A stretch of DNA of 64,000 bases from Aristaeella lactis (lineage in GTDB: Bacteria; Bacillota; Clostridia; Christensenellales; Aristaeellaceae): assembly GCF_018118585.1 (NCBI RefSeq), contig NZ_CP069421.1, positions 1-64,000 on the forward strand. The letters run 5' to 3'. The notes under the pieces were generated by a model, which had not been told where the DNA came from, made no database searches, and was given only the letters and a program-made list of their open reading frames with translations. Numbering within the stretch: the stretch's first letter is position 1; every line of letters starts with the position of its first letter. The translations under genes and the position numbers were made by a program. Positions 26,398 to 34,222 of the stretch are shown piece after piece.

Positions 26398-27447
26398 ATG
26401 AAAGACCTGACTCAATACACCGATTTCCTGGTCAGGGAAACGGAAACACTCCTGAATATAGATTCTCCCACCGGCTATACCGAGAACGCTGCGGCGTGGG
26501 TCCGGGATGAATTTGCCAAACTCGGTTTTGACGCCAGACTGACCCGGAAGGGCGGCGTACTGGTATTCCTGGGCGGTCCGGCTGAGGAGGACAACGGACT
26601 GCTGCTGGAAGCCCATACGGACACGCTGGGCGGCATGGTTGCGGAAGTGAAAGGGAACGGACGGCTCCGGCTGACCAACCTGGGCGGGATGAACCCGAAC
26701 AATGCCGAGACGGAAAACGTACGCGTTGTCACAAAATCCGGAAAGATCTGTGAGGGTACTTTCCAGCTTTGCAACGCGTCCCTGCATGTCAACAAGGAAT
26801 ACAATGACACCAAACGCACATGGGATACCTGCGAGGTCGTGCTGGACGAGAATGTCAAATCAAAGGAGGATACCGAAAAGCTGGGGATCGCGGTGGGCGA
26901 TATCGTCTGCTTCGAGCCTAATGTCCGGATCACTGACACGGGCTATATCAAATCCCGCTTCCTGGATGATAAGCTGAGCGTCGGTATTTTGCTGGGACTG
27001 GCCAAATATATCCGGGATGAAAAGATCACACTGAAACGCGCCATCTATGCACACATTACTGTTTATGAAGAAGTGGGACACGGCGGTGCCGGCAATGTTC
27101 CGGACTGCTGTGCCGAAGCTATTTCCGTGGATATGGGCTGTGTCGGTGAGGGGCTGCAGTGTACGGAGAGACAGGTATCTATCTGCGCAAAGGACAGCGG
27201 CGGACCCTACAGCTATCCGGTTGTGACAGGACTGATCGAAGCGGCGAAGAAAAGCGGAGCTGACTATGCCGTTGATATCTATCCGAGCTATGGCAGCGAC
27301 GTGGAAGCAACACTCGGCGCCGGAAATGATCTTCGCCACGGTCTGATCGGCGCGGGCGTATACGCGTCCCATGGCTACGAACGCAGTCACAGGCGGGGCG
27401 CGGAAAACACCCTGCGCCTGCTGATCGCCTACGCGCTTGAAAACTGA
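26398..27447 (+). CDS. M42-family metallopeptidase (glutamyl aminopeptidase-like)
   Basis: Dinuclear zinc aminopeptidase of 349 residues. Metal and catalytic residues appear in AHTDTLGG (near 72-79), RFLDDKLS (near 187-194), YEEVGHGG (near 222-229), VDMGC (near 244-248) and HGYERSH near the C-terminus. Family members form large cytoplasmic shells that trim peptides. AGAGAGGATTACGGAT precedes the ATG. It is a single-gene unit bounded by a terminator. Confidence 0.92.
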   Translation: MKDLTQYTDFLVRETETLLNIDSPTGYTENAAAWVRDEFAKLGFDARLTRKGGVLVFLGGPAEEDNGLLLEAHTDTLGGMVAEVKGNGRLRLTNLGGMNPNNAETENVRVVTKSGKICEGTFQLCNASLHVNKEYNDTKRTWDTCEVVLDENVKSKEDTEKLGIAVGDIVCFEPNVRITDTGYIKSRFLDDKLSVGILLGLAKYIRDEKITLKRAIYAHITVYEEVGHGGAGNVPDCCAEAISVDMGCVGEGLQCTERQVSICAKDSGGPYSYPVVTGLIEAAKKSGADYAVDIYPSYGSDVEATLGAGNDLRHGLIGAGVYASHGYERSHRRGAENTLRLLIAYALEN

Positions 27448-27459
27448 ACAATGACGAAG

Positions 27460-27490
27460 AAATGCCCCTTCCGGAAAGGAAGGGGCATTT
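27460..27490 (+). terminator. Bidirectional terminator between converging genes
   Basis: AAATGCCCCTTCC / GGAAGGGGCATTT stem with a 5-base loop between the peptidase stop and the end of the DUF4317 gene. T-runs on either side are short. Confidence 0.8.
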
Positions 27491-27503
27491 GCTATGGCTG
27501 TGG

Positions 27504-28652
27504 TTATTTATTCGCAAAGACAGGCTGGCCGTTCACCGCAATATCTCCGTCAATCGGGATCAGCAGGTAACTGCGGCCGTCAATGACCCGGGTTTCGAGA
27601 AGATCCGCCTGTTTGGGATCGACTTTGATGGACACACTGGGCAGGTCCACCTTGAACTGTTTGGGCGTTACCACGTTTACCGCAGGAAGTGCCGCACCGG
27701 TTCCGAAGGTTTTGTCAAACCCGTCCTGGAATGCCTCAACCCGTTCCGGAGATACGCCTCCGTCCGTCAGAACCCGGGCAACATCCTGCTTGGAGAGCAT
27801 CAGCGGCTCAGCGTCCTTTTCCTGTTCCTCGATCATGGTGGAAACGACCTCGTGCATTTCCTGCACCACATCCAGGGAGCATTCAGTTCCCAGCGTCTGG
27901 GCCAGAAGGGACTGGAAGTTTTCCGTCTGCTCCACGGCGGGCATCACCGCATCGGCGTTGAAAGCAGCCTTCAGGAAGGCTTCATGCGCATCGTTGCAGT
28001 CCCTGCTGAAGAAGAGCAGATTATTCACATCCGCGGCACCGCTTTCATACAGCGGGAAGAGAAAACCCATCACGGGCACGCCGGCAAGCCATTCCGGCGG
28101 CCGCTCATGGAACAGACCGTCCGCGGGGACATATCTCAGGGCCGGCTTGTCCCGCTTTACCGGGCAGACGGCACAGAGGCAGTAGCTGAAGGAACGGTCG
28201 GAATTCTCATAATCGATCTCATCGTTTGTATCACGTTTCCGGACATCCAGATCGTCATGGAGCAGCAGGATCAGCCAGTTATCCGCTGTCTGCGCATCCT
28301 CGACAGACTGCATGTCGGGATGTTCCGCACGGATGCCGGAGATCAGTTTGGTGAAGAGCTCCTGCATAACCGCTTCATCCCTCATTCCGGTATCCCGGAC
28401 CTTCATGAGAAGGCCGCAGCTTTCCGCCGGAAGGGCGATCGGATTCAGTGCCTGCCCAAGCTGGCCGGAAAGCACTTTTTTGAAGATGGACATGTATTTT
28501 TCGTTTTCCTGCTCATACAGGGAAGCGACAGGGACTGAAAAACTTGTGATCGGATTTCCGATATAGTCAATATAGCAGCCGCAGATCAGGGAGGGGTTGC
28601 GCTTGTCAGGATTCAGCCTCCGTTTAATTTCAGCAAGGTCACGCTGGTTCAT
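27504..28652 (-). CDS. DUF4317 family protein
   Basis: Protein of 382 residues matching the DUF4317 family of Clostridia by its start (MNQRDLAEIKRRLNPDKRN) and length. No membrane segment, signal peptide or catalytic motif is visible. It is probably cytoplasmic. It lies alone between the tRNA-Arg gene and the peptidase terminator. Function unknown. Confidence 0.8.
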   Translation of the reverse strand: MNQRDLAEIKRRLNPDKRNPSLICGCYIDYIGNPITSFSVPVASLYEQENEKYMSIFKKVLSGQLGQALNPIALPAESCGLLMKVRDTGMRDEAVMQELFTKLISGIRAEHPDMQSVEDAQTADNWLILLLHDDLDVRKRDTNDEIDYENSDRSFSYCLCAVCPVKRDKPALRYVPADGLFHERPPEWLAGVPVMGFLFPLYESGAADVNNLLFFSRDCNDAHEAFLKAAFNADAVMPAVEQTENFQSLLAQTLGTECSLDVVQEMHEVVSTMIEEQEKDAEPLMLSKQDVARVLTDGGVSPERVEAFQDGFDKTFGTGAALPAVNVVTPKQFKVDLPSVSIKVDPKQADLLETRVIDGRSYLLIPIDGDIAVNGQPVFANK

Positions 28653-28688
28653 GTTTCAGGACGGTCCTTTCGTTGAATAGATAAACAT

Positions 28689-28722
28689 AAAGCCGGTTAC
28701 CCATGAAGGACAACCGGCTTTA
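28689..28722 (-). terminator. Hairpin downstream of tRNA-Arg
   Basis: AAAGCCGGTT / AACCGGCTTT stem with a 14-base loop three bases after the encoded CCA end. The T-run is weak, so it may be a terminator or a processing signal. Confidence 0.6.
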
Positions 28723-28724
28723 TA

Positions 28725-28801
28725 TGGCACCCACGGGAGGATTCGAACCTCTGGCCTGCCGCTTAGGAGGCGGCCGCTCTATCCAACTGAGCTACGTGGG
28801 C
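28725..28801 (-). tRNA. tRNA-Arg (anticodon CCU)
   Basis: Complete cloverleaf of 77 bases with CCA encoded. The acceptor stem is GCCCACG/CGTGGGT, D arm GCTC/GAGC, anticodon stem GCCGC/GCGGC, loop CTCCTAA (anticodon CCT, reading AGG) and TTCGAAT in the T loop. The outermost T-stem pair is A-C. A consensus promoter precedes it. Confidence 0.97.
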
Positions 28802-28821
28802 AGAAAATGAGGAACTCTGAA

Positions 28822-28850
28822 ATTATATTAATATACAATGGTTTTGTCAA
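28822..28850 (-). promoter_or_regulatory. Consensus promoter of tRNA-Arg
   Basis: Perfect TTGACA and TATAAT with a 17-base spacer on the minus strand, 20 bases before the tRNA. Confidence 0.85.
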
Positions 28851-28931
28851 TCTTCTGGCTATTGAAAAGATCGAACATATGATCCCAAACAAAAGGCATA
28901 ACATAAATAATTTGTGAAGAAAATATAAAAT

Positions 28932-28990
28932 GTATTGACGCAATACAAAAGTGTGTTATGATATATTCAGACTTTGTATTGACACAATAC
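28932..28990 (+). promoter_or_regulatory. Promoter flanked by two perfect inverted-repeat operators
   Basis: Operator 1 (28932-28946) is GTATTG-ACG-CAATAC and operator 2 (28976-28990) is GTATTG-ACA-CAATAC, both perfect 6-base inverted repeats with centres 44 bases apart (about four helical turns). Between them is a promoter: TTGACG (28935-28940, inside operator 1), a 16-base spacer and TATGAT (28957-28962). Operator 2 lies between the start site and the ribosome site AAAGGAG. The layout fits tight repression, probably autoregulation by the downstream helix-turn-helix protein. Confidence 0.8.
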
Positions 28991-29012
28991 GAATTTAAAA
29001 GGAGCTCAAAAA

Positions 29013-29909
29013 ATGGCTTACTGTGGAGTGCTGGATAATCTGATGGAATTAAACGGAAAACCGGTTGATCTGAGCAGATTGGAAGAAGGAATTATTATCG
29101 CCGGAGACGAGCAGCTTGATGCAGATGAGTTGATCACCGATGAAGAAAAAAGACAGGTTTTTAACGAAAACGCTATACGGACCAAAGCAGAACTGCTGGA
29201 TGAGATCGATCGGCGAATAAAGCTGATCAATAAGGAAGGCAAGGATAATGCAAGACATTCTCCTGAGTTTTATCACAGATACAAAAGGCTGATAGAACAA
29301 TTCAGAACTGAAGTGGAAAAGAGAACTTTTCCGAACAAACTGGAGGACTGGTGGGAGTATTTATATGATATTCACAGTACCGGTATCGTATTGAAAATGT
29401 CACATACCAGTTCATTTGATATTTATAAGGATGATACGGTTGCTGTACTTACAGATACCGTATTTACGCTGCTGCGTGTTAAGACAAAACTATTGACTGT
29501 GGAACAATTTGCCCAGGCATACGGTGTGACAGCAACAACAGTAAGACAATGGATCAGGCGGGGTAAGATCCGTACCGCAATTAAACAGGGAAGCGAATGG
29601 AGGATTCCGGAGCTCGCTGAAATCATGGAAAGAGGATACACGAGCGGGCATTATGCACGGAAAGAGTTCCTGACAGATATGCCTTCTGAATATGCATTCT
29701 TTAATGATTATGATTATGTGGATATCCGTCAGAACGAAAAACATAAGGAACTGTATGATCTCTGTTTCAGCAAAAAGTTTGACTCAACAAAGATCCCCAG
29801 AGAAGAATGGGATAAATACTATAAAGAAATCCAACTGGATCAGAAGGAACGGGAAAAATTTGAACTGTATTTAATCAGCAGTCCTTTTGTCGAATCATCC
29901 GAAGAATGA
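29013..29909 (+). CDS. Helix-turn-helix protein of unknown function
   Basis: Protein of 298 residues. Residues ~163-203 (LTVEQFAQAYGVTATTVRQW followed by IRRGKIRTAI and SEWRIPELAEI) match an excisionase/MerR-type helix-turn-helix. The acidic N-terminal half and C-terminal ~90 residues match nothing I recognise. Base composition is distinctly more AT-rich than all neighbours, suggesting recent acquisition. AAAGGAG precedes the ATG, and two perfect operators flank its promoter. It may be the autorepressor of a lost multigene unit; a truncated gene start follows. Confidence 0.75.
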   Translation: MAYCGVLDNLMELNGKPVDLSRLEEGIIIAGDEQLDADELITDEEKRQVFNENAIRTKAELLDEIDRRIKLINKEGKDNARHSPEFYHRYKRLIEQFRTEVEKRTFPNKLEDWWEYLYDIHSTGIVLKMSHTSSFDIYKDDTVAVLTDTVFTLLRVKTKLLTVEQFAQAYGVTATTVRQWIRRGKIRTAIKQGSEWRIPELAEIMERGYTSGHYARKEFLTDMPSEYAFFNDYDYVDIRQNEKHKELYDLCFSKKFDSTKIPREEWDKYYKEIQLDQKEREKFELYLISSPFVESSEE

Positions 29910-29938
29910 TGAAGATTGCCGGAAGGAGGAAAAATGTT

Positions 29939-29986
29939 ATGAATATATTATCAATCAAAGGTATAGGTTTTCGATACCATTCTTAA
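29939..29986 (+). pseudogene. Remnant start of a gene lost downstream of the HTH gene
   Basis: A strong AAGGAGG (29923-29929) precedes ATG at 29939, but the frame stops after 15 codons (MNILSIKGIGFRYHS), colliding with the end of the methyltransferase gene. This looks like the surviving 5' end of a second gene of an AT-rich unit. It could also be chance or a leader peptide. Confidence 0.35.
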
Positions 29987-30495
29987 GGGATTGAACTGCG
30001 CAGTACCGTCTGTTCCATTTGGAGCAGGCGGATCTTTTTGTCCAGACCGCCGGCGTATCCGGTCAGTTTGCCGCTCGCGCCTATGACACGGTGGCAGGGA
30101 ATGATCAGGGAGATGGGGTTGCGGCCCACCGCGCCGCCTACCGCCTGTGCGGACATCCGGCAGGTACCGGATCGTTTGGCAACTTCAGCCGCGATCTCGC
30201 CGTAGGTCATTGTCCGGCCGTAGGGGATGGTGAGCAGGATTTCCCATACCATTTTACGGAACGGTGAGGCCGGCAGTGCCAGCGGCGGGGTGAAATCCGG
30301 GATCTTCCCGCTGAAATAGATATCCAGCCATCGGACGGTTTCATCAAAAACAGGCAGCGCCTGCTCCCTGTGCACGGCAGGGAGCGTGCTGCCAAAGTAT
30401 TTCTGCCCGTCAAACCACAGGCCTGTCAGGATATTCCCATCACTGGCCAGGGTGATGCCGCCCAGGGGAGAAAGATAGGAGTATGTGTAATCCAT
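29983..30495 (-). CDS. ogt: Methylated-DNA-protein-cysteine methyltransferase
   Basis: Suicide DNA-repair enzyme of 170 residues that removes O6-alkyl groups from guanine. The active-site motif IIPCHRVIG places the acceptor at Cys134. RMSAQAVGGAVGRNP (near 113-127) contains the DNA-binding Arg-finger region. N-terminal domain and length match Ogt rather than the Ada fusion. It lies 15 bases after the aldolase gene on the same strand. Confidence 0.93.
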   Translation of the reverse strand: MDYTYSYLSPLGGITLASDGNILTGLWFDGQKYFGSTLPAVHREQALPVFDETVRWLDIYFSGKIPDFTPPLALPASPFRKMVWEILLTIPYGRTMTYGEIAAEVAKRSGTCRMSAQAVGGAVGRNPISLIIPCHRVIGASGKLTGYAGGLDKKIRLLQMEQTVLRSSIP

Positions 30496-30510
30496 GTCTG
30501 TTTCCCGTAC

Positions 30511-31359
30511 TCAGTTGATACGTCCGACGGAGCCGAACAGTTCCAGCTTGTTCCTGACAACCCGCTTCATAGCTTCAATCTCATAGGGAATCAGAGACGT
30601 TATGGAGGAAGCTCCGGCTTTCAGGCCTTCTTCAATGCCGGCTTTTCCGGCTTTGTCGATATCCGTAAAGATATTCACTTTGCAGATGCCCTTCTGTACA
30701 GCTGTGCGGAAATCAGAGTCGGACAGGCCGCTGCCGCCGTGAAGCACAAGGGGCAGACCGGTGCTCCCGGCGATGGCTTCAATACGCCCGAAATCCAGCC
30801 TGGGCGGGAATTTGTAATCCCCATGTGCGTTGCCTACTGCCACGGCAAGGGAATCAATTCCGGTGAGGACGGCAAAATCAGCGGCGACTTCCGGATCGGT
30901 GAAATAATCCGAAGGATTGGCCAGCTTCCCGGCTCCTTCATTGTCGCCGACGTGGCCGAGCTCGCCTTCCACAGTAACTCCTGTCTCATGACAGATCCGA
31001 ACCATTTCAGCGACTTTGGTCACGTTGGCCTTATACTCTTCCGTGGAACAGTCATACATGACAGAAGTAAAACCCAGCTTTATTGCCTCCATGCACTTTT
31101 CAAAAGTCAGACCGTGGTCATAGTGGACACAGACCGGAACGGATGCTTTAGCAGCCATGGGGATCAGATATTCAGCGACACGTTCCAGCGACATGGCGGG
31201 CAGGAGGATCTCCGCTGTACCGATCATGACCGGGGCGTGCAGTTCCTCTGCAGTTTCGATAATGGCGCGGGCCATCTCCACGTTGACCGCGTTGAAAAAG
31301 CCGACGGCATATTTCCTTTTTTTTGCGGGAAGCAGGACATCATTCATGTTGACAAGCAT
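30511..31359 (-). CDS. Class II ketose-bisphosphate aldolase family protein
   Basis: Zinc-dependent aldolase of 282 residues of the FbaA/GatY/KbaY family. Catalytic Asp81 and zinc ligand His82 (HYDHG), Glu132 (EGELG), His178 (NAHGDY) and His206 (LHGGSG) are present. It is co-directional and tightly linked (12 bases) with a PfkB kinase gene. It therefore probably splits the ketose phosphate made by that kinase. Exact chain length and phosphate position cannot be read from sequence. Confidence 0.88.
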   Translation of the reverse strand: MLVNMNDVLLPAKKRKYAVGFFNAVNVEMARAIIETAEELHAPVMIGTAEILLPAMSLERVAEYLIPMAAKASVPVCVHYDHGLTFEKCMEAIKLGFTSVMYDCSTEEYKANVTKVAEMVRICHETGVTVEGELGHVGDNEGAGKLANPSDYFTDPEVAADFAVLTGIDSLAVAVGNAHGDYKFPPRLDFGRIEAIAGSTGLPLVLHGGSGLSDSDFRTAVQKGICKVNIFTDIDKAGKAGIEEGLKAGASSITSLIPYEIEAMKRVVRNKLELFGSVGRIN

Positions 31360-31371
31360 CGGGTTTCCTCC

Positions 31372-32472
31372 TTACCATCCCCTGCGGATTCTTTCTTCCA
31401 GTTCATCCAGCGGCTTCAGGCCGCTGAGAGTATCATAGGTGGTGACGCAGCAGGCGCCTTCCGCACATGCCAGGGCAATGCAGTCCGCCGGTTTCCGGCC
31501 GTTCAGAATCGCCGCCAGGAAAGCGGCTATGCTGGTATCCCCGGCGCCTGCCCCGCTGCGGACAATATCCGCTTTGAAGCAGGGCTGGAGTATGGTCTGA
31601 CCGCTCCAGGCTTCTGTGTCCAGTTCCAGCCGGGAACCGATCCCGGAAATGCTTTCCTTACCAGCCGTGCGCAGCAGCATGCCACTGGTGCCGCATTTGA
31701 TGACGACAACCCTGCAGCCCATCTCCGGCAGCTGTTCAGCCAGGGGAAGGACTTCCTTTTCCATATCCAGACTGTCTGTCATGTCCCGGCCTTCCGCAGA
31801 CAGCCGGTCATACCGCTCCCTGTCCAGCATCCAGCAAAGCTCCCCGAAGCTGGGAACAAAGAAATCGACATAGGGCAGCACGCCGGCAAGAATTTTCCGC
31901 CAGTCAGCTTTTCCAGCAGGAGAATTCGGATCCACGGCAGCCAGGTCCAGGCTTGTGGCTATGCCTTTCTGCTTCATACGGCGGAACAGGGAAATGAGTT
32001 CAGCTCCGTCTTTTTCCCAGGTACGCTTCATCAGCGGGGGATAGCCGAAATGAAACAGGACGGCATCCTCCAGGGCCTCTTCCGGAATATCCGATCCGGT
32101 GAAGGTATCATTTGCTCCCGGACTGTGGAGGAAGACCCGGTCCAGGCCGGGGACCGCCAGTACCACGGAATAGGAGGTGGAACTGCCTGGATCCACGAGC
32201 AGCCCGCCCGCTCCGTAACGGGACAGAATGCTTTGGATCATCATACCGAAGGAATCATCACCGACCTTGCCCATCAGGGTGACATCACAACCCAGCAGTT
32301 TCAGCGCCAGACCGGTATTGGCTACGCTTCCGCCGGTATGCACATCGGCTGCTTCCATCTGGACCAGCCTTCCGGGAATCAACAGGGAGGACAGGCTGTC
32401 ATATTGCTTTCCGGCCGGGAAGACGGGGGTGATATCCAGACAGATGTGGCCTGCAGAAATGATCTTTTTCAT
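31372..32472 (-). CDS. PfkB-family carbohydrate kinase
   Basis: Sugar kinase of 366 residues (ribokinase/fructokinase fold), somewhat longer than the usual ~310-330. The sugar-binding motif GGSVANTGLALKLLG is near residue 47, and the ATP/anion-hole motif with catalytic Asp (GAGAGDTSIAAF) is near 311-322. It is encoded between the isomerase and aldolase genes, so it is expected to phosphorylate the ketose produced by the isomerase. Confidence 0.88.
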   Translation of the reverse strand: MKKIISAGHICLDITPVFPAGKQYDSLSSLLIPGRLVQMEAADVHTGGSVANTGLALKLLGCDVTLMGKVGDDSFGMMIQSILSRYGAGGLLVDPGSSTSYSVVLAVPGLDRVFLHSPGANDTFTGSDIPEEALEDAVLFHFGYPPLMKRTWEKDGAELISLFRRMKQKGIATSLDLAAVDPNSPAGKADWRKILAGVLPYVDFFVPSFGELCWMLDRERYDRLSAEGRDMTDSLDMEKEVLPLAEQLPEMGCRVVVIKCGTSGMLLRTAGKESISGIGSRLELDTEAWSGQTILQPCFKADIVRSGAGAGDTSIAAFLAAILNGRKPADCIALACAEGACCVTTYDTLSGLKPLDELEERIRRGW

Positions 32473-32490
32473 GCTTCCTCCCGTTTTCTG

Positions 32491-33174
32491 TCAGCGCGCA
32501 GGCGGATACTCATTGCACAGGAGCCTGTAGGGCGGCTCGTCCTCTGTAATGGCAGGGAAACGTCCCACCGGTTTTTCAAAACGGTTATCTTCCTCATCAT
32601 CGTTGCACATGGAAACTTCGCCGATGAGAGCATAAGATTCCCAGGACCTGACGGTAAATTCATGATAGCAGCCGGGATACAGGGTCAGGCTTTCGCCCGG
32701 CCTGATCACAATCTCAGATCCGGCAGGGACGGTATACTTCCTTCCGTCCCGGTAGACGGTCACCGGTGACTGGCGGTCCGGAAGTTCGTCAGAGCCCGCG
32801 TTCCACAGGCGGAAAACCACATTGCCGCCGCCTCGGTTGATGATATCCTCTGTTTTATGCCAGTGGAAATGGCAGGGACAGGTCTGCCCGCCCCGCAGCA
32901 TCATGATCTTTTCCGCATAGGGCTTTGAATACTTGTCCATATGCGGATTACCGTTTCGCAGGGTGATCAGGTACATGCCGCAGGAGCGGAAGTTTCCGCT
33001 GCCGAAGTCTGTCAGGTCCCAGCCCAGCCGGTTATCGCGGATTTCATCATAGTCACTGCCCTTTGTCTGCCAGTCAGCCGGGGCAAAATGAAGGAAGGGC
33101 GGCAGCTGGAAACGATGCTCCCGCAGAACAGCTTCGAATTCCCTGATACAGGCGTTAATCTCGGAACGTTTCAT
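32491..33174 (-). CDS. D-lyxose/D-mannose isomerase-like cupin protein
   Basis: Protein of 227 residues of the D-lyxose ketol-isomerase family. The metal-binding cupin motif CHFHWHKTEDI lies near residues 99-109, and a further His (YPGCYHEFTV) near 170. Known members convert D-lyxose to D-xylulose and D-mannose to D-fructose using Mn2+. Genomic context (ribose-type importer upstream, kinase and aldolase downstream) supports an entry step of a pentose or hexose pathway. A hairpin separates it from the permease gene. Confidence 0.85.
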   Translation of the reverse strand: MKRSEINACIREFEAVLREHRFQLPPFLHFAPADWQTKGSDYDEIRDNRLGWDLTDFGSGNFRSCGMYLITLRNGNPHMDKYSKPYAEKIMMLRGGQTCPCHFHWHKTEDIINRGGGNVVFRLWNAGSDELPDRQSPVTVYRDGRKYTVPAGSEIVIRPGESLTLYPGCYHEFTVRSWESYALIGEVSMCNDDEEDNRFEKPVGRFPAITEDEPPYRLLCNEYPPAR

Positions 33175-33213
33175 CCGGTATTGTGTCCTTTCACTCAGGT
33201 GGTTTTAAAAGAT

Positions 33214-33249
33214 GCCAAAAGCCGCCAGACGGGGCACGGCGGCTTTTGG
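33214..33249 (-). terminator. Hairpin between permease and isomerase genes
   Basis: CCAAAAGCCGCC / GGCGGCTTTTGG stem, followed on the minus strand by ATCTTTT. It may partly terminate the transporter transcript, so the catabolic genes could be expressed at a lower level. Confidence 0.7.
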
Positions 33250-33265
33250 TAAATGGCTGCGGTGA

Positions 33266-34222
33266 TCAGGAGGCTTTCTTGCGGTTGCGCAGGAAGTCCA
33301 TATAGACAGCCGAAAGGATGACGGCGCCTTTGATGATGTACTGCCAGTCGGAGTTGACACCCATCAGGTTCAGGCCGTTGTTCAGGATACCGATGATCAG
33401 TACGCCGATCAGGGTGCCGCCCAGTTTGCCGGAGCCTCCGGACATGGATGTGCCGCCGACGACGACCGCCGCAATGGCGTCCATTTCCGCACCGTCACCG
33501 GAGGTGCAGGTGCCGGAGTAAAGCCGGGAGGCGATCGTGATGCCTGCCAGGCCGGCCATCAGGCCGCTGAAGGAGTAAACGATCAGCTTCACCTTGGCCG
33601 TGTTGATGGCGGAGAATTTAGCTGCCGTGTCATTGCCGCCTACCGCGTAAATATGCCGGCCGATCCTGGAACGGTTCAGGAACAGCACCGCAACGACGAA
33701 CACGATAAACATGGTGATCACAGGCGTCGGAATGCCGGCCACGTTGCCCGCACCGAGGAACTTCCACGTGTCTGTCATGCAGCGGATCGGCTTGCCGCCC
33801 GAGTAGACGTACGCGATGCCTTTGGCAATGTTCATGGAGGCCAGTGTCACAATAAAGGGCGGGATCTTCGTTTTGGCGATGATCGTGCCGTTGAGCAGGC
33901 CGAAGAGCAGACCGGACAGGATTGCGATCAGGATGCCTACTATTTCCGGCAGGCCATGCCATACCACCGCTGCCGCACCCAGCACGCCGGACATTGCGAT
34001 GATGGAACCTACGGAGAGGTCAATGCCTCCCAGGATGATGACCATTGTCATGCCGCAGGCCAGCATCAGGTTGGTGGCGCTCTGCCGCAGGACGTTGAAG
34101 ATATTATTGGTGGTCAGGAACGTTGAATGGGTCTTCGGATATACATACAGGAACAGGATCATGGCGACCAGGGCCAGGATGATTCCCAGGTTATCCCTCA
34201 GATACTTCTTAATGCCTTTCAT
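33266..34222 (-). CDS. Sugar ABC transporter permease (RbsC-like)
   Basis: Integral membrane protein of 318 residues with about 8-10 hydrophobic segments. Conserved stretches GGIDLSVGSIIAMSGV (near 65-80) and GGTSMSGGSGKLGGTLIGV (near 255-273) are typical of ribose/xylose/allose permeases. It overlaps the ATPase gene by 4 bases. It acts with the ATPase and binding protein encoded upstream. Confidence 0.93.
   Translation of the reverse strand: MKGIKKYLRDNLGIILALVAMILFLYVYPKTHSTFLTTNNIFNVLRQSATNLMLACGMTMVIILGGIDLSVGSIIAMSGVLGAAAVVWHGLPEIVGILIAILSGLLFGLLNGTIIAKTKIPPFIVTLASMNIAKGIAYVYSGGKPIRCMTDTWKFLGAGNVAGIPTPVITMFIVFVVAVLFLNRSRIGRHIYAVGGNDTAAKFSAINTAKVKLIVYSFSGLMAGLAGITIASRLYSGTCTSGDGAEMDAIAAVVVGGTSMSGGSGKLGGTLIGVLIIGILNNGLNLMGVNSDWQYIIKGAVILSAVYMDFLRNRKKAS

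Noticed and set aside
28725-28990. tRNA-Arg as integration site for the AT-rich HTH gene
   Set aside because: Elements normally enter at the tRNA 3' end, which is on the other side (28725). No duplicated tRNA 3' sequence or integrase gene is visible, and the tRNA promoter is intact.
30370-32769. Very long open frame on the plus strand
   Set aside because: It is antisense to the methyltransferase, aldolase, kinase and isomerase genes, all with recognisable motifs; it has no family features and arises from the codon bias of the true genes.
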